From positions 1 to 64,000 of the forward strand of contig CALRMX020000004.1 in the NCBI GenBank assembly GCA_943369355.1: a stretch of DNA of 64,000 nt, in the 5' to 3' direction. The translations under genes and the position numbers were made by a program. Within the stretch, counting starts at the first letter, position 1; each line of letters starts with the position of its first letter. This DNA comes from UBA7662 sp943369355. Its GTDB lineage: Bacteria > Bacteroidota > Bacteroidia > UBA7662. Shown here one piece after another: positions 24,360 through 35,005 of the stretch. The notes beneath the pieces were generated by a model, which did no database searches, was not told the origin of the DNA, and worked only from the letters and a program-made list of their open reading frames with translations.

Positions 24360-26255
24360 ATGAATGCACTTTCGGTTGAGCTACTGGAGAAAAATTTTGG
24401 TGAACGCACCCTTTTTAGAGGCTTGAGCTTTGGGCTCGACGAAGGGCAAAAAGTAGCGTTGGTCGGCGTGAACGGCTGCGGAAAAAGCACCTTGCTGCGC
24501 ATACTGGCCGGCGAAGAGCAATCCGATGGCGGTCAGTTTACCTTCAATAAACAACTCAAGGTGGCCTATCTCGAGCAGGAACCCCTCCTACTCGATCAAG
24601 ACACCGCTTGGTCGGCCATTTTTCAAAGCACCGACCCGGCGGTACAACTGGTGCGTGAATATGCCTGGCTGAGCGAAAAAAACGAGCTGAACGACGCGGA
24701 AACCGAAAAGCTGCATGAGCTCATCCACGAAATCGACAGTCGGCACCTTTGGGACTACGAGCAAAAAGTAAAGCAGATTTTGAGTACCCTCGGCATACTG
24801 GAGCTGGGTCAACCCATCGTGGAGCTCAGCGGAGGTCAACGCAAACGGGTGGCTTTGGCCCGAGCGCTGGTGAGTCGCCCCGATGTGTTGCTACTCGACG
24901 AGCCCACCAATCACCTCGATCTGGAAGTGATTGAGTGGCTCGAACGTTACCTCAGCACCGAACGTATCACCGTGCTCATGGTCACCCACGACCGGTATTT
25001 TCTCGAAAGTGTGTGCGATGAAATTTTCGAGATGGACGGCGGCAAACTCTACCGCCACATCGGCAACTATGCCAAGTTTTTAGAAAATAAAAGTCTCCGC
25101 GAAACCCAGCAGACCGTTGAAGCCGAAAAAGCGCGCAACCTATTGCGCAAAGAGCTCGAATGGATGCGCAAGCAACCCAAAGCCCGTGGCACCAAGTCGA
25201 AGGCGCGCATCGACGCCTTTTACGACCTCAAAGACAAAGCCGCGGGTCGTGCCGAACGCGGTCAGTTGGAGCTCGATGTGACCCACCGCCGTTTGGGTGG
25301 CAAGGTGCTGGAGCTAGCCTATGTGCGCAAAGGTTTCGACAACCGCCCAATACTCAACGACTTCAGCTATCTGTTTACGCGTCCCGACCGCGTGGGCATC
25401 ATTGGTAAAAATGGCGTAGGCAAAAGCACCTTTTTGAACATGCTCACCGGACGACTTCGCCCCGATGGTGGCAGCATCGAAAAAGGCGAACAAACCGTAA
25501 TTGGGTATTATACCCAGCAGGAGTTGCAATACAAAGCCGGCCAGCTGGTGATTGAGCTGGTGAAAGAGCAGGCCGAGTTCATCAAACTCAGCGACGGCAA
25601 GGAGGTGAGTGCCAGCAATTTCTTACAACGCTTTTTGTTTCCACCCAAGCAGCAGCACGATTTGGTAAGCAAGCTGAGTGGAGGCGAAAAACGTCGACTG
25701 CAGTTGTTGCTGGTGTTGATGAAAAATCCGAATTTTTTGATTCTCGACGAACCTACCAACGACCTCGACCTGGCCACCTTAAACATCTTGGAGGAGTTTC
25801 TCGATAATTTCCCCGGCTGTTTGGTATTGGTTTCGCACGACCGGTATTTTATGGACCGATTGGTTGATCATCTATTTATTTTTGAAGGGGAAGGGCACGT
25901 ACGCGATTTTCCGGGCAACTATACCGATTTCCGCGAATCGCAGAAAGCACAGCGGCAGTTGCAAAAAGAACAACAACTACCCCCCGTGCCAGAAGCTGTA
26001 AAACCCGAACCCAAAGCTGCACCCGTGCAGGTAGAACCAGTACCTACGCGCAAACTAAGCTTTAATGAAAAGCGTGAATTGGAGCAGCTCGACAAAGAAA
26101 TTAATTCGTTGCAGCAGCAAGTTGCCACCCTCGAAAATAAACTCGTGCAAGGCGATGGTAGTCACGCCGATTTCGCTCATTGGGGAGCCGAATTGGCCGA
26201 ATTAAAAACGCAACTCGACAACAAAGAATTGCGCTGGCTAGAGCTTTCGGAATAA
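24360..26255 (+). CDS. ABC-F family ATPase, Uup-like
   Basis: 631 residues without membrane segments. Two nucleotide-binding domains: Walker A GVNGCGKST and GKNGVGKST, signatures LSGGQRKR and LSGGEKRR, and Walker B LLLDEPTNHLDL and LILDEPTNDLDL. The ABC-F interdomain linker (KELEWMRKQPKARGTKSKARIDAFYDL) lies between them. The C-terminus has a Pro/Lys linker and a coiled coil (ELEQLDKEINSLQQQVATLENKL), as in Uup. The family binds ribosomes or acts on DNA intermediates; Uup-type function is inferred from the tail. Confidence 0.93.
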   Translation: MNALSVELLEKNFGERTLFRGLSFGLDEGQKVALVGVNGCGKSTLLRILAGEEQSDGGQFTFNKQLKVAYLEQEPLLLDQDTAWSAIFQSTDPAVQLVREYAWLSEKNELNDAETEKLHELIHEIDSRHLWDYEQKVKQILSTLGILELGQPIVELSGGQRKRVALARALVSRPDVLLLDEPTNHLDLEVIEWLERYLSTERITVLMVTHDRYFLESVCDEIFEMDGGKLYRHIGNYAKFLENKSLRETQQTVEAEKARNLLRKELEWMRKQPKARGTKSKARIDAFYDLKDKAAGRAERGQLELDVTHRRLGGKVLELAYVRKGFDNRPILNDFSYLFTRPDRVGIIGKNGVGKSTFLNMLTGRLRPDGGSIEKGEQTVIGYYTQQELQYKAGQLVIELVKEQAEFIKLSDGKEVSASNFLQRFLFPPKQQHDLVSKLSGGEKRRLQLLLVLMKNPNFLILDEPTNDLDLATLNILEEFLDNFPGCLVLVSHDRYFMDRLVDHLFIFEGEGHVRDFPGNYTDFRESQKAQRQLQKEQQLPPVPEAVKPEPKAAPVQVEPVPTRKLSFNEKRELEQLDKEINSLQQQVATLENKLVQGDGSHADFAHWGAELAELKTQLDNKELRWLELSE

Positions 26256-26422
26256 GACAGTGGGGTAGGTCTGTTCCTTTTCGCTTCCCAAAATGAGCCT
26301 GTTCTCCCAAAAGAAAATTGCCGCTACCGATTTTCACAACAAAAGTTAATTACATTGATTAACTGTTTCTGTTGGCGTATGCTTACACCCGATTTTTTGA
26401 CTCTTAACCAGAAGAACAATAC

Positions 26423-27352
26423 ATGAAAATGAAAGCTTACCTCCGCAAACGTTATGGTGGTCCCGAGGTTTTTGAGCGCTCGAACGTGGCCCTGCCCACA
26501 CCCAAGCCTAACGAAATACGCGTTCGCATTGCCTACAGCAGCATCAATAGTGCAGCTGTATTGCTGCGTAAGGGGGTGCATCCCGATTCGGCCTTTTTCA
26601 CCCTGATTATCCGCTTGGTGTTTGGCTTCCCGAATCCGAGGCGGAAAATAATCGGTTATGAGTTCTCCGGCGTGGTAGATGAAGTAGGCGCCGAAGTAAA
26701 AAAGTACAAAAAAGGCGATGCCGTTTACGGCACGTGTACAGGCTTGAAACAGGGAGCGTATGCCGAATTCGTGTGCGTACCCGAACAGTGGGGTTTGGGC
26801 ATCGTTCGGCACAAGCCCGCCGCCTTGTCGTTTGCTGAAGCAGCCGCCCTCCCCATTGGTGGGATGACCGCAGCAAGCCTTTTTAGCAGGTTGAACGCCA
26901 AAGCAGGCGAAAGCATCCTGGTGTATGGAGCTTCGGGCAGCGTGGGCAGTTATGCCGTGCAGCTGGCACAAGCCGCCGGATTACAGGTGACCGCAGTTTG
27001 TAGTGCCGCCAGTTTCCCGATGATGATAGACTTGGGCATCGATAACTGCCTGGATTACCGGAGCGCCGAATTTTTGCAGCTCACGAAAAAGTACGACTAT
27101 GTATTCGACGCTGTGAAAAAGTTGCCCACGAAGCAGCTCAAGGCATTACTTAAGCCGGGAGGAAAGCTGGTGTCGGTAGGTTCTCCGACCAGCGAAAGTC
27201 ACCAATGGCTCGAGCAGCTTGAAGCTTTGTACGCTGCCTCTGAACTTCGGATTTACATCGAAAAAATATTCTCTTTCGACGAACTGCAAGCGGGTCACGC
27301 GCATGCCGACACCGGGCACAAAAAAGGGAATTTGGTGATGAAGCACGACTAA
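26423..27352 (+). CDS. NAD(P)-dependent medium-chain alcohol dehydrogenase / quinone reductase family
   Basis: 309 residues. A GroES-like N-terminal domain (LPTPKPNEIRVRIAYSSINSA...GYEFSGVVDEVGAEVKKYKKGDAVYG) is followed by a Rossmann domain (GESILVYGASGSVGSYAVQLAQAAG, DYRSAEF). The catalytic zinc Cys/His set of true alcohol dehydrogenases is not evident, pointing to a zinc-free quinone or enone reductase. ATG 26429 is an alternative start. The gene stands alone. Confidence 0.85.
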   Translation: MKMKAYLRKRYGGPEVFERSNVALPTPKPNEIRVRIAYSSINSAAVLLRKGVHPDSAFFTLIIRLVFGFPNPRRKIIGYEFSGVVDEVGAEVKKYKKGDAVYGTCTGLKQGAYAEFVCVPEQWGLGIVRHKPAALSFAEAAALPIGGMTAASLFSRLNAKAGESILVYGASGSVGSYAVQLAQAAGLQVTAVCSAASFPMMIDLGIDNCLDYRSAEFLQLTKKYDYVFDAVKKLPTKQLKALLKPGGKLVSVGSPTSESHQWLEQLEALYAASELRIYIEKIFSFDELQAGHAHADTGHKKGNLVMKHD

Positions 27353-27481
27353 AGGTTAGTTAGCTAATCGATTAGCGGAGAGGCGCAACGCTAACAAAAC
27401 GGCCATAAGCAGGCAAAACTGCTTCATTGAACAATACACTATTTTAGTACCGAGAGCAGGAACCGAAAGCAGCACAAGCTC

Positions 27482-27886
27482 ATGGAAATACACACCACCA
27501 ACTATTGCAACACCTTCATCTGTGCTTCCGACGATTGCCCGGTAGGGCACGGAATTGCACCCGAAAAACCAGACTCGGTGGCCGGAATGCAATTTGAAAG
27601 CATCCACGCAAACCCATACAAATTCACCAGCGACCAAGTTTTGTTTGAGGTATTTGCACAGCGAAAAGGCCTTGATGCAAGCGCGTATGAGACCGCACGC
27701 CAACAATTTTTCTCCAAAGGGCAACCGTGCATGCGTGCATCACCACTCCTCAAACGTTACGGCTGGGGTGTACATTACGATGCAGAAGGGCGCATGGCTT
27801 TGTATGGCATGGATAGTACAGCTTATCTAAATTTTAGCCGTGAGCCCTCGCTCAAAGTGCTGAAAGCGATGAAATCGAGTAAATAA
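27482..27886 (+). CDS. DUF6157-like small protein
   Basis: 134 residues. NTFICASDDCPVGHG, MQFESIHANPYKFTSDQVLFEVFAQRKG and SPLLKRYGWGVHYDAEGRMALYGM match my recollection of the DUF6157 family, which is common in Bacteroidota and of unknown function. There is no signal peptide. It lies upstream of, but apparently separate from, the ArsR operon, whose promoter begins right after its stop. Confidence 0.65.
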   Translation: MEIHTTNYCNTFICASDDCPVGHGIAPEKPDSVAGMQFESIHANPYKFTSDQVLFEVFAQRKGLDASAYETARQQFFSKGQPCMRASPLLKRYGWGVHYDAEGRMALYGMDSTAYLNFSREPSLKVLKAMKSSK

Positions 27887-27893
27887 ATTTTGC

Positions 27894-27933
27894 GCAACCA
27901 AACAGTTGCATATATTTGCAACCAAATAGTTGC
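27894..27933 (+). promoter_or_regulatory. Promoter with two tandem palindromic operators (ArsR-type)
   Basis: GCAACCAAACAGTTGC (27894-27909) and GCAACCAAATAGTTGC (27918-27933) are near-identical copies of a GCAAC-N6-GTTGC palindrome. Start-to-start spacing is 24 bp. The -7 box TATATTTG (27911-27918) sits between them, so a bound repressor would block polymerase directly. The first gene starts 4 bases after the second copy. Confidence 0.75.
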
Positions 27934-27936
27934 GTA

Positions 27937-28509
27937 ATGAGAAAACTTATCTTACAAACCCAAGTCTCGGTAGATGGATTCATGGGCGGGTTGAATGGCG
28001 AAATGGATTGGGTAAATCTCGAATGGTCGGATGAACTCATCGCCCACACCCAAGGGCTCAGCGACCGTGTAGATACCATCTTACTCGGTCACGAACTGGC
28101 AAAGGGATTCATAACGTTTTGGTTGTCGGTGGCCGAGGACTCCGAAAATCCCGAGCAGGAAGCCGGCCGCTTTTTTACGGCTTGCAAAAAGTTGGTTTTT
28201 AGCAGGAGCAAACAAGCAGTGCCCGCGAGCTGGCCGAATGCTGAATTTGTTCACGAACCTTTCGAAACCGTAATTGCCCAACTTAAAGCAGCCCAAGGCA
28301 AAGATTTAATCGCCTATGGCGGAAGTCGGTGGGCACAAAGTATCATTGCAGCTCAATTGGTAGATGAATACCACTTGTATGTAAATCCTGTGGCGCTTGG
28401 CAAAGGACTTCCGTTGTTTAGTGCACTTGAGCAAGCCCAAAAATTACAGCTGACCAAATCGCTGCATACCGCTTCGGGCATTCAACTCCTCGTTTATCAG
28501 CCCCAATAA
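27937..28509 (+). CDS. Dihydrofolate-reductase-family protein (RibD C-terminal domain type)
   Basis: 190 residues. The N-terminus MRKLILQTQVSVDGFMGG is the usual opening of the YwjB/YyaP-like RibD_C family; the NADPH-site glycines appear as DLIAYGGSRWAQSI and the end as YHLYVNPVALGKGLPLF. The substrate of these stand-alone reductases is unknown. ATG 27937 was chosen because it follows the operator and starts the conserved domain. First gene of a three-gene operon; its stop overlaps the ArsR start (TAATG). Confidence 0.85.
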   Translation: MRKLILQTQVSVDGFMGGLNGEMDWVNLEWSDELIAHTQGLSDRVDTILLGHELAKGFITFWLSVAEDSENPEQEAGRFFTACKKLVFSRSKQAVPASWPNAEFVHEPFETVIAQLKAAQGKDLIAYGGSRWAQSIIAAQLVDEYHLYVNPVALGKGLPLFSALEQAQKLQLTKSLHTASGIQLLVYQPQ

Positions 28510-28829
28510 TGCGGCGCGACGTGTTTCAGGCAATCGCCGATCCAAATCGGCGAGCCATCATTGCCTTACTGGCTACCACGGCCATGACCCCCAATGCCTT
28601 GGCCAACCACTTTTCGAGCAGTCGGCAAATGGTATCCAAAAACCTAAAAATCCTCACCGAATGTGCGGTGGTTCGCACCGAAAACAAAGGCAGAGAAGTG
28701 TATTATCATCTTGAACTTGAACGAATGAAAGAAATTGATGCATGGATAGCCCGTTACCGGGTTCTCTGGGAAAAACGCTTCGACCAACTCGACAACCTGC
28801 TCGATCACCTTAAAAACAACCCCCAATGA
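28509..28829 (+). CDS. ArsR-family winged-helix repressor
   Basis: 106 residues (MRRDVFQAIADPNRRAIIALL, then MTPNALANHFSSSRQMVSKNLKILTECAVVRTENKGREVYYHLE). This is the ArsR subtype that usually travels with SRPBCC/AHSA1 genes. No metal-binding Cys pair (ELCVCDL type) is present, so it is not a classical arsenic sensor. It probably autoregulates the operon through the twin palindromes at 27894-27933. Its stop overlaps the next start by 4 bases (ATGA). Confidence 0.92.
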   Translation: MRRDVFQAIADPNRRAIIALLATTAMTPNALANHFSSSRQMVSKNLKILTECAVVRTENKGREVYYHLELERMKEIDAWIARYRVLWEKRFDQLDNLLDHLKNNPQ

Positions 28830-29794
28830 AAAGCATTTTATTTTACGATTTTCAGATAGACAAAGCTACCGCCACGGTGCACGTAACCCGTGAATTTGCA
28901 GCACCCCGCGATCTGGTATGGCGCTGCTGGACCGAAGCTGAACTTCTTGACCAATGGTGGGCACCAAAGCCCTATTTCACCAAAACCCAGTACATCGACC
29001 TCAAGGTGGGCGGTCGTTGGTTTTACTCCATGAATGGCCCCGAGGGCGATGTGCATTATTGCGCAGCCGATTACAAAAATGTGGATCCCATAAGCCAAAT
29101 CGGCTGGCTCGATGCTTTTACCGATGCGAACGGTACTATTAACGAGAATTTTCCGCGCTCCGATTGGTCGATTAGTTTTGAAGCCGGCATCGAATGCACC
29201 ACTGCCCGCATTCGAATCCAACACCAAAGCCTCGAAGACTTAGAAAGTATCATCGCTATGGGCTTCCGCGAAGGCTTTAATCTAGCTTTGCATAATCTCG
29301 ACCAGTATCTAGCCGCCCGAGAGGCCGAGCGCGAGTCTTATCCAGCGCCAACAGAAGCACGGGTGAGCACCTACTTAAATTTCCCAGGGACCACCGAGGA
29401 GGCATTTATGTTTTACCAGTCGGTATTCAAAACCGCATTTGCGGTAGGCGGCATACAGCGCTTCGGCGACTTACCCGCCCAAGAAGGTCAGCCCCCTATC
29501 GCCGATAATTTAAAAAAAATGGTATTGCATGTAGAGCTACCCATACTCGGCGGACATGTGCTCATGGGAACCGATGCCCCCAAAGAAATGGGCTTTACGG
29601 TACTCTCGGGCAACCAACAGTTCATTCAACTCGAGCCTGTTACCCGCGCCGAAGCACAACGTTTGTATACCGAACTTTCGGTAGGCGGTGAGATAGAAAT
29701 GGACCTCCAAGAGCAATTCTGGGGAGCGTTGTATGCCAGCTTTACCGATAAATATGGTATTCGTTGGATGATTAATTGCCGAGCAAAAGCATGA
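28826..29794 (+). CDS. Fusion of SRPBCC (AHSA1-like) and VOC (PhnB-like) domains
   Basis: 322 residues with two ligand-binding folds. Residues ~10-160 are an AHSA1-type SRPBCC domain (VTREFAAPRDLVWRCWTEAELLDQWWAPKPY, GGRWFYSMNGPEG, GFREGFNLALHNLDQYLA). Residues ~180-320 are a PhnB-like vicinal-oxygen-chelate domain (VSTYLNFPGTTEEAFMFYQSVF, HVLMGTDAP, QFWGALYASFTDKYGIRWMINC). The two are often separate neighbours; here they are in one frame. The pairing with ArsR and a RibD_C reductase suggests response to, or handling of, a small hydrophobic compound, not identifiable from sequence. Confidence 0.88.
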   Translation: MKSILFYDFQIDKATATVHVTREFAAPRDLVWRCWTEAELLDQWWAPKPYFTKTQYIDLKVGGRWFYSMNGPEGDVHYCAADYKNVDPISQIGWLDAFTDANGTINENFPRSDWSISFEAGIECTTARIRIQHQSLEDLESIIAMGFREGFNLALHNLDQYLAAREAERESYPAPTEARVSTYLNFPGTTEEAFMFYQSVFKTAFAVGGIQRFGDLPAQEGQPPIADNLKKMVLHVELPILGGHVLMGTDAPKEMGFTVLSGNQQFIQLEPVTRAEAQRLYTELSVGGEIEMDLQEQFWGALYASFTDKYGIRWMINCRAKA

Positions 29795-29888
29795 GGTAGA
29801 CACGACTGGTTAAAACGCGTGTTGATTGCCACAGCTACATCTTGTATCCTAAAAGATGTGTGTTATATTTCAGGTAAAATTAATCCAG

Positions 29889-30392
29889 ATGCGTATTTCA
29901 ACTTCTTTTTACACGCTAGTGATTTTGGGGCTACTTTCGTGCTTTGGGGTAGCACGGGCACAATCCCAGCTCGACGACAGCTTATATATCAAAAAAGGCG
30001 GTTTAGGATATCTTTATTACAAAGGCACTCGAGAGCTGAGAACGGCCGACGTTCAATATGAATTGAAATCGAATTTGACGGCCTACCGCCAATTTGACAA
30101 GGCATTGAACTATCGTACGCTATCGCTGATCACTGGATTTACTGGTGGCTTTGCGACCGGATGGCAGTTAGGAACAGTAATTCGGGGCAAAAAGCCTAAT
30201 GTATTAGGATTTGGAGTAGGCATAGGACTTATTGTATCTTCCTTTGGCTTAGAGCAACGCTATTGGCAAGAAGCCAAAAAAGCATTACGGATTTTTAATG
30301 CTGGTCCCCCTCAAGGCAACAACCGAGGGTTTAATCTAGAGTTCGATTGGGCGCTGGCCCCTACAGGGGTAGGCGTTCAACTTCGTTTTTGA
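29889..30392 (+). CDS. Hypothetical exported protein
   Basis: 167 residues from ATG 29889 (MRISTSFYTLVILGLLSCFGVARAQ, a signal peptide; the 11 in-frame codons before it are unlikely). The mature part has a glycine-rich hydrophobic hairpin (LSLITGFTGGFATGWQLGTVIRG, VLGFGVGIGLIVSSFGLE) and ends VGVQLRF, which resembles a small outer-membrane or membrane-inserted protein. No family is recognised. Confidence 0.6.
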   Translation: MRISTSFYTLVILGLLSCFGVARAQSQLDDSLYIKKGGLGYLYYKGTRELRTADVQYELKSNLTAYRQFDKALNYRTLSLITGFTGGFATGWQLGTVIRGKKPNVLGFGVGIGLIVSSFGLEQRYWQEAKKALRIFNAGPPQGNNRGFNLEFDWALAPTGVGVQLRF

Positions 30393-30439
30393 TTCGATAG
30401 CTGCTGTTCCCAAAAAATCGTAGCTTCCATTTTTCGCTC

Positions 30440-30895
30440 ATGAATAAGATACAACTACTTCTGCTTTTGAGTATTGGGTTTAGCCTAAGACTAAGTGCAC
30501 AACCCTCAGAACCTAATTTCGACTGGCTTGTAGGGAATTGGATACGCACCAACGAACAAGCGGGCATGCGCACCATCGAAAATTGGGTGAAAGTACATGG
30601 AACCGAATACCACGGCTTCAGCTGTACGGTCAAAGAAACCGATACCGTTTGGCAAGAAAAGGTGGTATTGCGCTTGAGCGAAAAGCAGTGGCAGTATGCC
30701 GTAACGGGCATGGATGCCCCTAGCCCTACAATTTTTGGGTTGATTAAAATCGAGGAAGCTGGCTTTGTTGCCCACCAACCCGAAAACGACTTTCCGAAAT
30801 ACATCACCTACAGCCGCGATAAAAACATACTTCGCGCTTGGATTTCAGACGAAAAAAAGAAAATCCCCTTCGAATTTAAACGGGTAGAAGACTAA
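30440..30895 (+). CDS. DUF6265-like exported protein
   Basis: 151 residues with a signal peptide (MNKIQLLLLLSIGFSLRLSAQ). The mature part (FDWLVGNWIRTNEQAGMRTIENWVKVHGTEYHGFSC) resembles the DUF6265 lipocalin-like family. It ends one base before the next gene, so the two are probably co-transcribed. Confidence 0.6.
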   Translation: MNKIQLLLLLSIGFSLRLSAQPSEPNFDWLVGNWIRTNEQAGMRTIENWVKVHGTEYHGFSCTVKETDTVWQEKVVLRLSEKQWQYAVTGMDAPSPTIFGLIKIEEAGFVAHQPENDFPKYITYSRDKNILRAWISDEKKKIPFEFKRVED

Positions 30896-30896
30896 G

Positions 30897-31307
30897 ATGA
30901 CGCCTTTACCAACCGATATTTTGGCCTATCACGAGCGTTTGGCCGCTGAGCACCGCGCCATAGCCGATACCTTGGCTCGAGAAATACAGCTCCACCTGCC
31001 ACAAGCCGAGGCTAAAGTATGGCATGGGCATCCCATTTGGTTCATTCGGCAAAATCCGATAGTGGGCTATCATCTCCTCAAAAAAGGCATGAGGCTGTTG
31101 TTTTGGAGCGGTCAATCGTTCGATGCCGCCGAACTCCAAGCAGAAGGCAGCTTCAAAGCTGCAGAAATTTATTATGCTCGAGTTAGCGACATCGATACCG
31201 TAAAACTTGCCGACTGGCTGCATCAAGGAGCCAAAATTCAATGGGATTATAAGAATATCGTTAAACGGAAGGGCAAGCTCGAACTGCTGTCGGAAAATCA
31301 GGACTAA
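30897..31307 (+). CDS. DUF1801 (YdhG-like) domain protein
   Basis: 136 residues of the small cytosolic DUF1801 fold (AEAKVWHGHPIWFIRQNPIVGYHLLKKGMRLLFWSGQ; FKAAEIYYARVSDIDTVKLADWL). The function of the family is not established. Co-transcription with the preceding DUF6265-like gene is likely. Confidence 0.75.
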   Translation: MTPLPTDILAYHERLAAEHRAIADTLAREIQLHLPQAEAKVWHGHPIWFIRQNPIVGYHLLKKGMRLLFWSGQSFDAAELQAEGSFKAAEIYYARVSDIDTVKLADWLHQGAKIQWDYKNIVKRKGKLELLSENQD

Positions 31308-31308
31308 A

Positions 31309-31350
31309 AAAAAGCCCCAGCCGATGTTCGGCACATCAACTGGGGCTTTG
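31309..31350. terminator. Bidirectional terminator between the DUF1801 gene and katG
   Basis: AAAGCCCCAG (31311-31320) pairs perfectly with CTGGGGCTTT (31340-31349). A nested CCGA-TGT-TCGG hairpin lies in the loop. The A-tract on the left serves the converging katG. Confidence 0.8.
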
Positions 31351-31366
31351 CGATTCGAGCTGCGCT

Positions 31367-33619
<2,253 letters not shown>

Positions 33620-33690
33620 ATTCACTAACGTTTGGAGCACGAAGGTAAGGCGAAGGATCATAGGCGCTAAACAGAAAATTTCTATTAAGC

Positions 33691-33705
33691 ATAGACGGCA
33701 TCTAT
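33691..33705 (-). promoter_or_regulatory. OxyR-type site upstream of exported katG
   Basis: ATAGACGGCATCTAT is ATAG-N7-CTAT, the core of the OxyR recognition pattern. It lies 72-86 bases upstream of the katG ATG and is followed after 7 bases by ACAG, one mismatch from the next ATAG. It also lies 23 bases beyond the stop side of the adjacent HxlR gene, so it most likely serves katG. Confidence 0.6.
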
Positions 33706-33727
33706 GATTGAAACAGAAAAGTTGAGC

Positions 33728-34075
33728 TCACGGATGCGTAATCCCGAACTCTTCCATGAGTTCAAGTCCGTACGCTCGAATGGCCTCGATCATGCGTATG
33801 GCTCGGGAACCGCGCTCGGTAAGGGAATACTCCACCTTAGGTGGCACCACGGCATACACCTCGCGGTGTACAAAACCTTCCTCTTCGAGTTCGCGAAGCT
33901 GACTGGTCAACATTTTATGGGTGATATGCGGAATGTCTTTTTTCAATTCGCCATAACGCATCACCCGATTGCGCAGTCGCCAGAGGATAGGCATTTTCCA
34001 AGTGCCACCAATCCGATCCATGGCAAACTCCACGGGATTGTAATAGCGCTTCGATTGAAAGAAAAACTCAGGCAT
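33728..34075 (-). CDS. HxlR-family transcriptional regulator (Cys-less)
   Basis: 115 residues of the HxlR/MarR-like winged helix (MDRIGGTWKMPILWRLRNRVMRYGELKKDI, HKMLTSQLRELEEEGFVHREVYAVVPPKVEYSLTERG). The N-terminal redox cysteine of many HxlR proteins (CPVE) is replaced by NPVE and no other Cys is present, so sensing is probably not thiol-based. It is divergent from a DJ-1/PfpI gene; an inverted-repeat operator lies between them. Confidence 0.92.
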   Translation of the reverse strand: MPEFFFQSKRYYNPVEFAMDRIGGTWKMPILWRLRNRVMRYGELKKDIPHITHKMLTSQLRELEEEGFVHREVYAVVPPKVEYSLTERGSRAIRMIEAIRAYGLELMEEFGITHP

Positions 34076-34100
34076 AGTACATAATCTATTAATAATCAGG

Positions 34101-34141
34101 ATACTTTCCTATTGGTGTGTATCACATTTCGAGGAAAGTAT
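34101..34141. promoter_or_regulatory. Inverted-repeat operator between HxlR and DJ-1 genes
   Basis: ATACTTTCC (34101-34109) and GGAAAGTAT (34133-34141) are perfect 9-bp arms 23 bases apart. Position in the divergent promoter region suggests it is the HxlR binding site. Confidence 0.6.
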
Positions 34142-34160
34142 ATTGTCAAAGGTAGCATAA

Positions 34161-34192
34161 GCTTGCACTTTTGAAAAGTGCTTGGTGCAAGC
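34161..34192. promoter_or_regulatory. Nested palindrome upstream of the DJ-1 gene
   Basis: GCACTTTT-G-AAAAGTGC (34165-34181) is a perfect palindrome. It overlaps an outer pair GCTTGCAC (34161-34168) and GTGCAAGC (34185-34192). It could be a second operator or an mRNA hairpin in the DJ-1 leader. Confidence 0.45.
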
Positions 34193-34239
34193 ACCCCATT
34201 TGAACAGTGCCTCACAAAATAAACGTAAACATATCTCCT

Positions 34240-35004
34240 ATGAACACCGTCGAACGACTTCAGTATGTACATCCTCATGGTGCCCCGGCCCAAGGAAAAA
34301 TCCTCATGGTTGCAAGTTCTCCGGCTGTATCGGCTCAAACCGGTTGGCCCATTGGCTTTTGGGCTGCAGAGCTCACCCACCCTCTCCACATTTTCGAACA
34401 AGCTGGGTATGCCGTCGACTTGATCTCTACCCAAGGCGGTCAACTCGAAATGGATGGCTACTCCAACCCCACCGATCCCAGCGGCTACTCGGCCCACGAC
34501 ATCATTTCGCTCGGCTATATGCAGTTGGATTCCTTTTCGCAGATGCTTCAAAACACCAAATCTATCGAACAGGTGAACCCAAATGAATACGACGCCATCT
34601 TTCTGGTGGGAGGACAAGGACCCATGTATACTTTCCGAGGCAACCGTACCCTCGAGCAACTTTTTGTTTCTTTTTACGAAGCCGGAAAACCTGCCGCTGC
34701 TGTATGCCATTCTACTACCCTCTTGCTCGAAGCCAAAAAAAGCAATGGCGAGCTGTTGGTAGCTGGTAAACATTGGACGGGTTTCGCCGATGCCGAGGAA
34801 GAGTATGCCGATCAGGCTGTGGGCATGAAAATCCAGCCATACCGCATTGAAACCGAAGCCCGGAAAATAGCCAATACCCATTTTAAGGTTGCCGCCCCCT
34901 TTGCGTCGTACGCCATCGCCGACGGTAACCTCATCACCGGTCAGCAACAAAACTCAGGTGCTGCAGCCGCTCAGTTGGTGGTAGAACAATTACAAAAACA
35001 CTGA
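34240..35004 (+). CDS. DJ-1/PfpI-family type 1 glutamine amidotransferase-like protein
   Basis: 254 residues from ATG 34240 (11 in-frame codons upstream look non-coding). The class I amidotransferase-like fold shows ILMVASSP, YDAIFLVGGQGPMYTF and the nucleophile elbow AAAVCHSTT (Cys156-His157). This matches Hsp31/DJ-1-type proteins acting as glyoxalase III, deglycase or chaperone. An upstream divergent HxlR gene suggests induction by a reactive electrophile. A VOC gene follows after one base. Confidence 0.9.
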   Translation: MNTVERLQYVHPHGAPAQGKILMVASSPAVSAQTGWPIGFWAAELTHPLHIFEQAGYAVDLISTQGGQLEMDGYSNPTDPSGYSAHDIISLGYMQLDSFSQMLQNTKSIEQVNPNEYDAIFLVGGQGPMYTFRGNRTLEQLFVSFYEAGKPAAAVCHSTTLLLEAKKSNGELLVAGKHWTGFADAEEEYADQAVGMKIQPYRIETEARKIANTHFKVAAPFASYAIADGNLITGQQQNSGAAAAQLVVEQLQKH

Positions 35005-35005
35005 G

